Program-made: the position numbers and the translations under genes
The notes under the pieces: model-generated
Told to the model about the DNA's origin: nothing
Database searches by the model: none
The model's input: only the letters and a program-made list of their open reading frames with translations
Part shown: in pieces, positions 7,045-12,716 of the stretch
Layout of the letters: the number at the start of each line of letters is the position of its first letter
How positions within the stretch are numbered: the stretch's first letter is position 1
NCBI GenBank assembly: GCA_026770585.1
Contig: MU646435.1
Coordinates: 130,218-146,304, forward strand
Reading direction: 5' to 3'
Source of the DNA: Baffinella frigidus
Taxonomy: Eukaryota; Cryptophyceae; Cryptomonadales; Baffinellaceae
Length of the DNA: 16,087 nt

Positions 7045-7118
7045 CCGTGTCCCTCCTCCTGGGGGCCCCAGTTGTCTCTAGCAGCGTCCGCGGGAGCGCC
7101 AATCAGGATGGGCCCCAT
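7045..7118 (-). pseudogene. Broken copy 4 of the globin 2 G-H exon
   Basis: Only the middle remains: MGPILIGAPADAARDNWG. The 5' part with the acceptor is missing, and the 3' part has decayed. Confidence 0.72.
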
Positions 7119-7262
7119 ACACGTGTTTGTCTGCAAGTGCTGCTTTATGGTTTCCATGCCGCGTAACCACTCAGCACACAGGAAAAGTGGGGGGGGGCGT
7201 AGAGGACATGAGTGTGTTTGCAGTGCCTGCATCATTTTAAAGAAATCAAAGGGGAAGGGTAC

Positions 7263-7325
7263 CGTATGGAATGTGGCGGCGGCCGAGCCACATGACGTGC
7301 TGCTTCAGCGCGGCAGGGTCGTCGG
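7263..7325 (-). pseudogene. Copy 3 of the globin 2 F-helix segment
   Basis: It is open throughout: DDPAALKQHVMWLGRRHIPY then G|GTACCC. It keeps the proximal His but starts inside the F-helix exon, at a CT-tract border (AG|CCGAC), so its entry phase does not match the preceding exon. It could be a cassette with another partner or a relic. Confidence 0.65.
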
Positions 7326-7390
7326 CTCTCCCTCTCTCCCTCTCTCCCTCTCTCCCTCCCTCTCTCACTCTCCCCCCCTCTCTCTCACAA

Positions 7391-7425
<35 letters not shown>

Positions 7426-7511
7426 ATCTCGCTCTCTCTCCCACCCCCCCCCTTCCCTCTCGCTCGCACCCCCTCTCCCCCTCCATCTCGCTATCTCTCT
7501 CTTTCTCTCAC
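7326..7511 (+). repeat. CT simple-sequence tract (GA in the transcript)
   Basis: TCTCTC with CCCTCT variants and short C runs. On the sense strand it continues directly from the donor GTGAGAGA... of copy 2, so the tract includes the splice-donor context. The Ser/Pro/Leu-rich + strand frames across it are artefacts. Confidence 0.92.
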
Positions 7512-7575
7512 CGTAGAGGACATGGCGGCGGCCGAGCCACATGACTTGCTGCTTGAGCGCTGCCGGGTCAGTCGG
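7512..7575 (-). pseudogene. Copy 2 of the globin 2 F-helix segment
   Basis: It encodes DPAALKQQVMWLGRRHVLY with an intact donor TACG|GTGAGA. One extra base near its start (CCGACTGACC against CCGACGACC) shifts the frame if it is entered at the CT-tract border. Confidence 0.7.
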
Positions 7576-7585
7576 CTCTCTTTCC

Positions 7586-7618
<33 letters not shown>

Positions 7619-7662
7619 CCTCTCCCTCTCCCCCCCCCCCTCTATTTCTCTCTCTCTCTCAC
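7576..7662 (+). repeat. Second CT simple-sequence tract
   Basis: TCTCTC runs and a C run between copy 2 and the full F-helix exon. On the sense strand it is the (GA)n start of the intron after that exon's donor. Confidence 0.9.
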
Positions 7663-7780
7663 CGTAAAGCACATGGCGGCGACCGAGCCACATGACTTGC
7701 TGCTTCAGCGCTGCCGGGTCGTCGGCGTGCGACACCAACAGCCCCAGCATGTCCCCCATCTTGCTCGCCATGTCATTTGC
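7663..7780 (-). CDS. Globin 2 E-F helix exon with proximal His
   Basis: The acceptor is AACACAG| and the donor TACG|GTGAGA. Phase 0 in, phase 1 out, 39 codons plus G. It starts ANDMASKMGDMLGLLV and ends QQVMWLGRRHVLY. LGRRH..YGV is the classic F-helix/FG signature, with His as the haem ligand (F8). Counting 32 residues back from F8, the distal E7 position falls on Met, against Gln in globin 1. The stretch from MLGLLV to the His is 26 residues, exactly as in globin 1. Three extra partial copies surround it. Confidence 0.85.
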
Positions 7781-7846
7781 CTGTGTTAGGGTTTACGTAA
7801 AACTTCACGTCGGGGGAGGTGGTGGTCGAGCGGCAGACACCAGCAG

Positions 7847-7929
7847 GTGTGTCTAGGAAGCAGAAGAGTATGTCCAGGCGAGACTAGCAGCTTCAGCGTA
7901 TCCCCCATTTTGCTCGCCATGTCATTTGC
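7847..7929 (-). pseudogene. Truncated copy of the globin 2 E-F exon
   Basis: It has the acceptor ACCAG| at 7929 and reads ANDMASKMGDTLKLLVS, then stops matching at about 7880, where two units of the 21-bp AAGCAGAAGAGTGTGTCTAGG family begin (7847-7878). The flanks at 7816-7846 and 7958-7988 are also similar, so about 150 bp were duplicated in tandem. Confidence 0.75.
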
Positions 7930-8061
7930 CTGGTGAAGGGGTTGGGATTCAGGGTTTAGGTGGTGGTCTAGCGGTAGACACCCGCAGCCCAAACATACCC
8001 CCCATCGCCACTTAATTCGCCTGGGTTCGGGAGTGGTCCTCAGCGGGTTGTTTCCTATTAC

Positions 8062-8115
8062 TTGTGTGGTGCTGTAGGAGAGCGAGGCGTTTGGAGTGTC
8101 GTACACAGCACCAAG
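8062..8115 (-). CDS. Possible optional exon beside an inserted element
   Basis: Bordered by GATGAG| (8116-8117) and ACACAA|GTAATAG, phase 0-0, 18 codons LGAVYDTPNASLSYSTTQ. It would insert into the globin 2 C-E region. However, joining the exons at 8452-8568 and 7663-7780 directly gives the same length as globin 1 (18 residues from the LF/MF pair to ML), so the domain does not need it. The AG is formed at the edge of the palindromic element at 8117-8258. It is either an element-created cassette exon or not an exon. Confidence 0.3.
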
Positions 8116-8116
8116 C

Positions 8117-8258
8117 TCATCTCCACCAAAGTATTAATTAATTGCTTTTGGCGCAACGAAATGTACTACACAAACGCTCTACTATTACTTTTATGAGCAA
8201 ATCGTGTAGTAATTTTCGTTGCCGAAAAGCAATTAATTAATACTGGTATGGAGATTAA
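8117..8258. mobile_element. Palindromic MITE with 10-bp target duplication
   Basis: The arms ATCTCCA...AGTATTAATTAATTGCTTTT (from 8119) and their complement (to 8255) extend inward through AACGAAA.TTACTACAC. It is flanked by perfect direct repeats AGCACCAAGC at 8107-8116 and 8259-8268. Non-coding and AT-rich. It sits in the intron of the globin 2 domain, or in an exon edge if 8062-8115 is used. The inner arm motif is shared with the palindrome at 11962-12072. Confidence 0.85.
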
Positions 8259-8281
8259 AGCACCAAGCATCAAGCACCCAG

Positions 8282-8308
8282 GGCGGGGCGGAACAGCTCA
8301 GCGTACCA
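8282..8308 (-). pseudogene. Fragment copy of the globin 2 A-B exon
   Basis: Minus strand TACGCTGAGCTGTTCCGC resembles TACGCGGAGCTGTTCCGC (YAELFR) of the exon at 8452-8568; the rest is degraded. Confidence 0.55.
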
Positions 8309-8451
8309 CCACCAACCTCAAACAGCTTAAACCCGCTTTTCCAAAGCCGGATTTCACCCAGGGCGAAACACTGTAAAGTGTACCGTCCATCTATCCACCC
8401 CCGTAGGAACCCCTTAGGTCCCTAGGGATCCCCTACCGTATGGGGGGGCAC

Positions 8452-8568
8452 CTTTTCGGTCTGGAACATCTGAGCAGAGAGGGCGGGGGCGGTGCGGAAC
8501 AGCTCCGCGTAGATCGCGCGGCCGATGTCGTCGTTCGAGTGCCGTTCTGTGATGTCGTCCCACGAGTG
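8452..8568 (-). CDS. Globin 2 A-B-C helix exon
   Basis: The acceptor is GTGCAG| and the donor GAAAAG|GTGCCC; phase 0-0, 39 codons. It starts HSWDDITERHSNDDIGRAIY and continues AELFRTAPALSAQMFQTEK. The A-helix Trp, the IG..IY..LF..AP B-helix pattern and the CD-corner Phe are all typical of globins. It follows NIVQ of globin 1 directly, so the two domains have no linker. Globin 1 is two residues shorter in the B/C helix; otherwise the domains co-align. Confidence 0.88.
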
Positions 8569-8741
8569 CTGCACACCCCAGGCCACACATTAGAATTGAA
8601 GGTTCATTTTCAAAGTGTTTCCTGGTACGAATGCAACCTTGTTCATTCCAGCCTAGGAATGGATGCAATTGCTGGCTTCGTCCGATGTTGTCATTTGAGG
8701 CGAATGGCGTTGTCATTTGAGGTTGGGAGCCGGTTCCCAAC

Positions 8742-8797
8742 CTGGACGATGTTGAGGGTGGATCCAACATCCTCAAGAGACATCACCATACGGGAAG
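8742..8797 (-). pseudogene. Copy 1 of the globin 1 last exon (3' half)
   Basis: It reads RMVMSLEDVGSTLNIVQ with donor CCAG|GTTGGG. The 5' half with the WEWFW Trp cluster is absent. It lies inside the intron that separates globin 1 from globin 2. Confidence 0.75.
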
Positions 8798-9047
8798 TTT
8801 GGAAAGGGGGTAAGTTTGGGGCGCTGGGTACATGCTGCAAAAGGTGCTGGCCCAGGAATCGTAAAGCGACTTGAGCGCCTTTCGGAAGTTGCGGCGAGAC
8901 AGAGCACTTATCAGCCACCGGGGCCTTCGATGATGTGTCCGTGTAAAGCATTCTGGTACACATTGCAATTTATTTAAGGGTAAGGGGTTTGGAATGATCC
9001 TCGGAAATCCGGGGTAGGTAGAACTCGGTCGCTGCTGCTGAGTGGAC

Positions 9048-9101
9048 CTGGACAATATTGAGGGTGGATCCAACGTCTTCGAGCGACATGACCATACGGG
9101 A
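9048..9101 (-). pseudogene. Copy 2 of the globin 1 last exon (3' half)
   Basis: It encodes RMVMSLEDVGSTLNIVQ with donor CCAG|GTCCAC. Upstream it shares CGTAAAGCGACTTG and CAGCATAC phrases with the other copies, so the repeat unit is about 200-300 bases. Confidence 0.75.
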
Positions 9102-9239
9102 CGTTTGGGAAGGGGGAAAGTTTGGGGCGCTGGGAGTATGCTGCAATAAGGGTTGGCACAGGAATCGTAAAGCGACTTGGGCCCTCTTCTGAAGTTGCAA
9201 GGTGGCGGAACAGTGGTGATGCTGAGAAAGGGGGGGGAC

Positions 9240-9299
9240 CTGGACGATGTTGAGGGTGGATCCAACGTCTTCAAGAGACGTCACCATACGGGAGATTTG
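9240..9299 (-). pseudogene. Copy 3 of the globin 1 last exon (3' half)
   Basis: It encodes SRMVTSLEDVGSTLNIVQ with donor CCAG|GTCCCC next to a poly-G (+) run. The open frame running across copies 2 and 3 (9488-8970 minus) is fortuitous, because the units are not in frame with the intact exon. Confidence 0.75.
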
Positions 9300-9406
9300 G
9301 GCAGGGGGGAAGTTTGAAGCTCTGGGTGTATGCTGCAAAAGGGGTTGGTCAGGCGACTTGAGCCCTTTTCTGAAGCGACTTGAGCCTTTTTCGGAAGAGG
9401 CAGAAC

Positions 9407-9488
9407 CTGGACGATGTTGAGGGTGGACCCAACGTCTTCGAGCGACATCACCATGCTCCGCGACATGAACTCCCAGAACCACTCCCAT
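9407..9488 (-). CDS. Globin 1 H-helix exon
   Basis: The acceptor AACCCAG| is formed at the edge of a TTTGGGG tract; the donor is CCAG|GTTCTG. It enters in phase 2 (GC+A gives the Ala of AW) and leaves in phase 0, 27 codons. It starts WEWFWEFMSRSMVMS and ends LEDVGSTLNIVQ. The preceding exon supplies RVA, making the AW seen at the same place in globin 2. Three partial copies follow it downstream. Confidence 0.82.
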
Positions 9489-9790
9489 CTGGGTTTGGGT
9501 TTGGGGTTTGGGTTTTGGGGTGAGGAGTGAGGGGTGAGGGGTGAGGAGTGAGGGAAGAGGGTTAAGGGTTTTGAGGTTTGGGGTTTGGGATTTGGGGTTT
9601 GGGGTTTGGGGTTTGGGGTTTGGGGTTCGGGGTTTGGGGTTTGGGGTTTGGGGTTCGGGGGTTGGGGTTTGGGGTTTGGGGTTTAGGCTTTAGGGTTTAG
9701 GGTGTAGGGTTTAGGTTAGGGTTTGGCGTTTAGGGTTTAGGGTGTAGGGTTCAGGCTTCAGGGTTGAGGGTTGAGGGTGACGGTTCAGGG
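9489..9790 (+). repeat. Telomere-like tract, TTTGGGG then TTTAGGG
   Basis: Almost pure heptamers over about 300 bases, filling the intron between the exons at 9800-9915 and 9407-9488 from splice site to splice site. Confidence 0.96.
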
Positions 9791-9799
9791 TGCACGCAC

Positions 9800-9915
9800 G
9801 CAACTCGCATCTCATGCGTGAAGAGATCTCCCCCGATCGTCGCGAAAACGCTGATCAGAAGAGGCCCCATGAGCGGCATATGCGACCCGGACACCGCCCG
9901 ACGGTGGTGCAGCGG
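9800..9915 (-). CDS. Globin 1 F8-G-H exon
   Basis: A run of C (G on +, 9919-9934) serves as the pyrimidine tract before CACAG| at 9915. The donor is GTTGC|GTGCGT. Phase 0 in, phase 2 out, 38 codons. It starts PLHHRRAVSGSHMPLMG and ends DLFTHEMRV. Joined to ...MVDLA it gives LAPLH, whose last His aligns with the F8 His of LGRRH in globin 2; HMPLMGPLL matches HMIPLMGPIL. A decayed copy of its 5' edge lies at 9992-10019. Confidence 0.82.
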
Positions 9916-9991
9916 CTGTGGGGGGGGGGGGGGGTCAGTCTTGTTTTTGAAACTAAGACTATCGAGGGGGAGGCTCTACGAGACAAAGAGA

Positions 9992-10019
9992 CGGACACTG
10001 TCCTTAGGTGGTGTAGCAG
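9992..10019 (-). pseudogene. Decoy acceptor copy of the exon at 9800-9915
   Basis: CCCGCAG|CTGCTACACC here resembles CCACAG|CCGCTGCACC of the real exon, followed by AGTGTCCG against GGTGTCCG. The frame is not kept. It lies upstream in the same intron, so it could compete as a 3' splice site. Confidence 0.55.
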
Positions 10020-10159
10020 CTGCGGGGTGAGGGGCGGTGAATTAGCTCCACAGATCGGTTTCATCAGAGTTGATTCAACGCATGAACGTGGCCGACAGGC
10101 CTCAGAGGTTCAGGGTTTAAGTTTGAGGGTGTAGGGTTTGGGGTTTGGGGTTTAGGCAC

Positions 10160-10238
10160 CGCGAGGTCGACCATCTTCTGGTGGATCTTCTCGGGCGATT
10201 CGATGTTCTGCATGATCGAGTTCAGCATGTCCACGAAC
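10160..10238 (-). CDS. Globin 1 E-F helix exon
   Basis: The acceptor is TGCCAG| and the donor CTCGCG|GTGCCT, with heptamer repeat starting right after the donor. It enters in phase 2 (AA+G gives Lys) and leaves in phase 0, 26 codons. It starts FVDMLNSIMQNIESPEK and ends KMVDLA. With the previous exon this gives QGRKFVDML, placing Gln at E7, a residue often found there in non-vertebrate globins. The length to the F8 His equals that of globin 2. Confidence 0.84.
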
Positions 10239-10249
10239 CTGGCAGTTTT

Positions 10250-10352
10250 CGCAACGATTCAGGGACACGGCGTATTTATCGCAACGCTTCAGGGACGCGA
10301 CGTGTGTTTTATCGCAACGCTTCAGGGACACGAATTCAGCACGTCCACGGAC
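10250..10352. repeat. About 31-bp tandem repeat plus copy of an exon edge
   Basis: CGCAACG(A/C)TTCAGGGAC recurs at about 10250, 10280 and 10314. At 10332-10352 the minus strand repeats the start of the neighbouring exon with its acceptor (TCTAG|GTCCGTGGACGTGCTGAA against GCCAG|GTTCGTGGACATGCTGAA). Confidence 0.72.
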
Positions 10353-10399
10353 CTAGAGCGGTTTTCGGGTTAGCGGTATGGGTAAGGGTTGCAACCTAG

Positions 10400-10470
10400 G
10401 CATCGCGCGATCCGTGATTGAGAAGAGATGCTCCAACTTGTCAGAGATCGCTACTGTCTTCAAGATCGCC
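10400..10470 (-). pseudogene. Decayed copy of the globin 1 B-C exon
   Basis: It reads AAILKTVAISDKLEHLFSIT then DRAM, against AIYEKVATFDKLEHLFSFT and DRAL in the exon at 10599-10678. No acceptor CAG is kept, and the B-helix Tyr is lost. It sits in the next intron downstream. Confidence 0.75.
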
Positions 10471-10598
10471 GCCCCGATGCGCCCCGTCGAGAAACGCAGG
10501 ACCTTCAAGGTCCATCTATTAACCAATGAACTTTCTGGAACTTCTGGATCTGTCTGGATCTTTCTGAATTATCCTAGATTTATTGAGAGGGGCGTCAC

Positions 10599-10678
10599 TT
10601 GCGGCCCTGGAGCGCGCGATCCGTGAACGAGAAAAGATGTTCCAGCTTGTCGAACGTCGCCACTTTCTCGTAGATCGC
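10599..10678 (-). CDS. Globin 1 B-C-CD exon
   Basis: The acceptor AACCAG| lies at the edge of a TTTAGGG tract; the donor is CGCAA|GTGACG. Phase 0 in, phase 2 out, 26 codons plus AA. It starts AIYEKVATFDKLEHLFSFTD and ends RALQGR. It carries the B-helix Tyr and CD-corner Phe (HLFSF) of a globin. The split Lys codon is completed by the first base of the exon at 10160-10238. Confidence 0.84.
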
Positions 10679-10679
10679 C

Positions 10680-10834
10680 TGGTTTAGGGTGTAGGGTTTA
10701 GGGGTTTGGGTTTGGGGTTTGGGGTTTGGGGTTTGGGGTTTGGGTTTTGGGGTTTAGGGTTTAGGGTTTGGAGTTCTGGGTTCTGGGTTCAGGGTTCTGG
10801 GTTCAGGGGTTAGGGTGTAGGGTGTAGGGTTTAC
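10680..10834 (+). repeat. Telomere-like tract, intron of globin 1
   Basis: Heptamers (TTTAGGG, TTTGGGG) with several GGGTTCT units; it spans the entire intron between two globin 1 exons. Confidence 0.93.
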
Positions 10835-10870
10835 CGATCCGATGTCCGCGAAGTTCGCGCGTTGGATCAC
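10835..10870 (-). CDS. Globin 1 A-B micro-exon (36 nt)
   Basis: Bordered by CCCCAG| and TCG|GTAAAC, with telomere-like repeat on both sides up to the splice sites. Phase 0-0. It encodes VIQRANFADIGS; ADIG aligns with DDIG of globin 2. Twelve codons is very short, but phase, borders and alignment to the second domain all agree. Confidence 0.78.
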
Positions 10871-11178
10871 CTGGGGTTTGGGGTTTGGGATTTGGGGTTT
10901 GGGGTTTGGGGTTTGGGGTCTAGGGTGTAGGGTTCAGAGTGTAGGATGTGGGGTGTAGGGTGTAGAATGTAGGGTGCAGGGTGTAGGGTGTAGGGTGTAG
11001 GGTGTAGGGTGTAGGGTGTGGGGTATAGGGTGTAGGGTGCAGAGTGCAGAGTGTAGAGTGTAGGGTGTAGGGCGTGGGGTGTAGGTTCTAGGGTGTAGGG
11101 TGCAGGGTGCAGGGTGCAGGGTGCAGGGTGTAGGGTGTAGGGTGCAGGGTGTAGGGTGCAGGGTGTAGGGTTTGGGGG
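10871..11178 (+). repeat. Telomere-like tract, TGTAGGG variant
   Basis: It starts with TTTGGGG units and then about 230 bases dominated by GGGTGTA/GGGTGCA. It forms the intron between the exons at 11188-11246 and 10835-10870. Confidence 0.95.
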
Positions 11179-11187
11179 GGGCGTTAC

Positions 11188-11246
11188 CACGTCCCAGCTC
11201 GCTTTGACTTGCGCCGTGTGCCGCATCCAGTGGTCCATGTTCGTCT
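11188..11246 (-). CDS. Globin 1 A-helix exon
   Basis: The acceptor is TTCACAG| and the donor GACGTG|GTAACG. It enters in phase 1 (G+AG gives Glu) and leaves in phase 0. It encodes TNMDHWMRHTAQVKASWDV. QVKASW is the usual globin A-helix start, with the conserved Trp, and matches IVQHSW at the start of globin 2. Confidence 0.82.
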
Positions 11247-11249
11247 CTG

Positions 11250-11397
11250 TGAAGGGTTAAGGGTTTAGGGATTAGGGTTGAGGATTTGGAGTGTAGGGTT
11301 TAGGGTTTATTGATCGGGGTTTGGGGTTAGGTTTCAGAATTTAGGGTTGAGGGTTAGGGTTAAGGGTTGGTTAGGGTTAAGGGTGAGGATCTATGGT

Positions 11398-11457
<60 letters not shown>

Positions 11458-11470
11458 GGGGTTCGTGCAG
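11250..11470 (+). repeat. Telomere-like tract ending in TTGAGGG units
   Basis: Mixed heptamers, then nine consecutive near-identical GGGTTGA units (about 11396-11458). Confidence 0.93.
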
Positions 11471-11536
11471 GGACAAGGGGTGAAGCATACTGGTGTGCGC
11501 TGAGGACGGGTCTGTGTTTGGAGTCTCGGAGTGCAC

Positions 11537-11619
11537 CTGGGCATTTGATCACCATCTTGCGCTTCGCAAGCCGGCGTTTGCCTTTGTTCTCGCGGTACAC
11601 GCCCCCCACCCCGTAGATG
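11537..11619 (-). CDS. Basic linker exon upstream of globin 1
   Basis: The acceptor is CTGCAG| and the donor CCCAG|GTGCAC. It enters in phase 2 and leaves in phase 1, matching the first globin exon. The 27 codons start IYGVGGVYRENKGKRRLAKR and end KMVIKCP. It is strongly basic in the middle; no domain is recognised. Third positions are G/C-rich in this frame only. A decayed copy of its 5' edge lies upstream, beyond a 13-bp minisatellite. Confidence 0.65.
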
Positions 11620-11621
11620 CT

Positions 11622-11712
11622 GCAGTGAGAGGGTGCAGTGTGAGGGTGCAGTGAGAGGGTACAATGACAGGGTACAATGAGAGGGTGCAGTAAGAGGGTG
11701 CAGTGACAGGGT
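11622..11712 (+). repeat. 13-bp minisatellite, second locus
   Basis: About seven units of GAGGGTGCAGTGA/GAGGGTACAATGA, the same family as at 4786-4930, starting within a few bases of the acceptor at 11619. Confidence 0.9.
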
Positions 11713-11715
11713 GCC

Positions 11716-11745
11716 CCCCCCAAACCGTAGATTCTGCTGGCATGA
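11716..11745 (-). pseudogene. Copy of the linker exon 5' edge
   Basis: AGCAGAATCTACGGTTTGGG parallels CTGCAGCATCTACGGGGTGG of the exon at 11537-11619; it ends in the minisatellite. Confidence 0.55.
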
Positions 11746-11774
11746 CCGCGGGAAACCGTTAGACCCATCTGTGC

Positions 11775-11876
11775 TAAGCCTACGGTATTGTATTGCCTAC
11801 GGTGGGCCTTAGGGTCCCTAGGCCTGATTTTCTCGCAGGAGCCCTACGGCCTACCGTAGTCAATACCGTACGCTTG
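11775..11876. mobile_element. Fold-back element, about 100 bp
   Basis: Left arm TAAGCCTACGGTATTG...CCTACGGTGGGCC pairs with the complement of GGCCTACCGTAG...CAATACCGTACGCTT, with a 5-base insertion in one arm. It shares its CCTACGG.ATTG core with the palindrome at 1957-2102. Confidence 0.7.
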
Positions 11877-11905
11877 CACTTGTGGATATGCGGGCGGGTT
11901 TTGCA

Positions 11906-11955
11906 GTTGTACCCCACAATCTCATGTGAAGTTGTACCCCACAATCTCATGTGAA
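11906..11955 (+). repeat. Perfect 25-bp tandem duplication
   Basis: GTTGTACCCCACAATCTCAT followed by GTGAA occurs twice back to back (11906-11930 and 11931-11955) without a mismatch, so it is recent. Confidence 0.95.
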
Positions 11956-11961
11956 AACTGT

Positions 11962-12072
11962 TTTGAATTAAAACTTCTGAGTAACGAAATTTACTACACG
12001 TCATGATCTTTACTAGTAATATCAAAGTTTTCGTGTAGTTATTTTCATTGATTTCCAGGTTTCAAATTCAAC
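11962..12072. mobile_element. Palindromic AT-rich element related to 8117-8258
   Basis: The arm TTGAATTAAAAC...AACGAAATTTACTACACG pairs imperfectly with the complement of CGTGTAGTTATTTTCATTG...TTTCAAATTCAA. The inner arm motif matches the element at 8117-8258. The AT-rich stretch on to about 12240 shows no gene; a minus open frame there (12222-12022) is AT-rich and unsupported. Confidence 0.65.
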
Positions 12073-12281
12073 CCGTTTTCTTATGAAATCACCCCGAAGC
12101 TGACACCACTCCGCCAGAGGAGAAGTCACAATCTCATCCCACCAGCCCCTCAAATCAAACACTCGAAAACTGGAAATTACGTTGAGGAAATTGGGAAGAA
12201 AATGCTGGAAATTCCACAACATCTAGCTGCAAAGTCCAGGCCACGAGTGCATAATTCAAATAGCTGGTGGGGTTGACTCAC

Positions 12282-12315
12282 CCGTTCTGCGACCCATTCG
12301 ATCCGTACTTGGACC
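12282..12315 (-). CDS. Tentative short linker exon
   Basis: Bordered by ATCGCAG| and a strong donor AACGG|GTGAGTC. In phase 2 it reads VQVRIEWVAER. It joins in frame after 12503-12529, but its exit phase does not fit the exon at 11537-11619, so something is missing or this is wrong. Confidence 0.35.
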
Positions 12316-12502
12316 CTGCGATTTTGGACCCGCCCCTGCTCTCGGGAGTGCAGCTCAGCTCACGCACGCGATCTAGCTCTGCCTCACTCGCCTTGACGAA
12401 CTATTCTCAAGATAACGATCTGAGTTCGTGGTGCAAATCCGTCACCTTTACAGCAAAAATGATTCTGGTGCGCCAAATTGGCGAGCCCAGATCGACGGCA
12501 AC

Positions 12503-12529
12503 CCGAGTGAGGCCCAGGGCGGGTGGATG
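12503..12529 (-). CDS. Tentative very short linker exon
   Basis: Bordered by CTGCAG| and CTCGG|GTTGCC. In phase 2 it reads IHPPWASL. Phase agrees with the candidate exons on both sides (13168-13234 and 12282-12315), but 27 bases is too little to be confident. Confidence 0.25.
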
Positions 12530-12607
12530 CTGCAGTACGGGGTTCGCGTTAGGGTGTAGGGTTTGGGGTTTGGGGTTTAGGGTTCAGGGATTAGGGGGAT
12601 TTGGGGG

Positions 12608-12716
12608 TGCAACGGCAACACAGCACACGGTTCAGGGTTTGGGGGGATTTAGGGTTGCAACGGCAACACAGCACACGGCCAGCATTAATCAATTAATTAA
12701 ATAATCAATTAATCAA
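12608..12716 (+). repeat. Perfect 23-bp direct repeat plus AT-rich repeat
   Basis: TGCAACGGCAACACAGCACA then CGG is found at 12608-12630 and 12656-12678, separated by heptamer-like DNA. Next, TAATCAATTAAT occurs twice around TAAA (about 12687-12714). Confidence 0.85.

Larger units (their letters stand above)
561..11619 (-). other. Multi-exon tandem globin gene (19 phase-consistent exons)
   Basis: This is the overall gene model; each exon is listed separately. In transcript order the exons are 11537-11619, 11188-11246, 10835-10870, 10599-10678, 10160-10238, 9800-9915, 9407-9488, 8452-8568, (8062-8115 optional), 7663-7780, 6432-6557, 5750-5802, 5303-5401, 4148-4222, 3595-3662, 3132-3270, 2223-2400, 946-1019 and 561-630. 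Each has AG before it and GT (once GC) after it, and every junction keeps frame. The product would hold two full globin domains, the start of a third, and a long Ser/Thr-rich charged tail. Globins bind haem and act in O2 or NO chemistry; which applies here cannot be told. The model rests on hand reading, and the outer exons are less certain than the globin core. Confidence 0.72.

Noticed and set aside
7072-7695. 207-codon + strand frame rich in Ser, Leu and Pro
   Set aside because: Most of it is CT simple sequence, and the rest is antisense to the globin F-helix copies.
8117-8258. Introner element that removes itself exactly
   Set aside because: Available GT and AG positions do not restore the single target copy; the donor would leave extra bases.
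8970-9488. 172-codon minus frame through the globin 1 exon copies
   Set aside because: It enters the intact exon in the wrong frame and crosses intron sequence; the open stretch is chance plus repeat structure.
12267-12704. 145-codon + strand frame (DPYLDPAILDPPLL)
   Set aside because: It ends inside heptamer repeats, has no recognisable domain and opposes the strand of all supported exons; minus-strand splice borders fit better.
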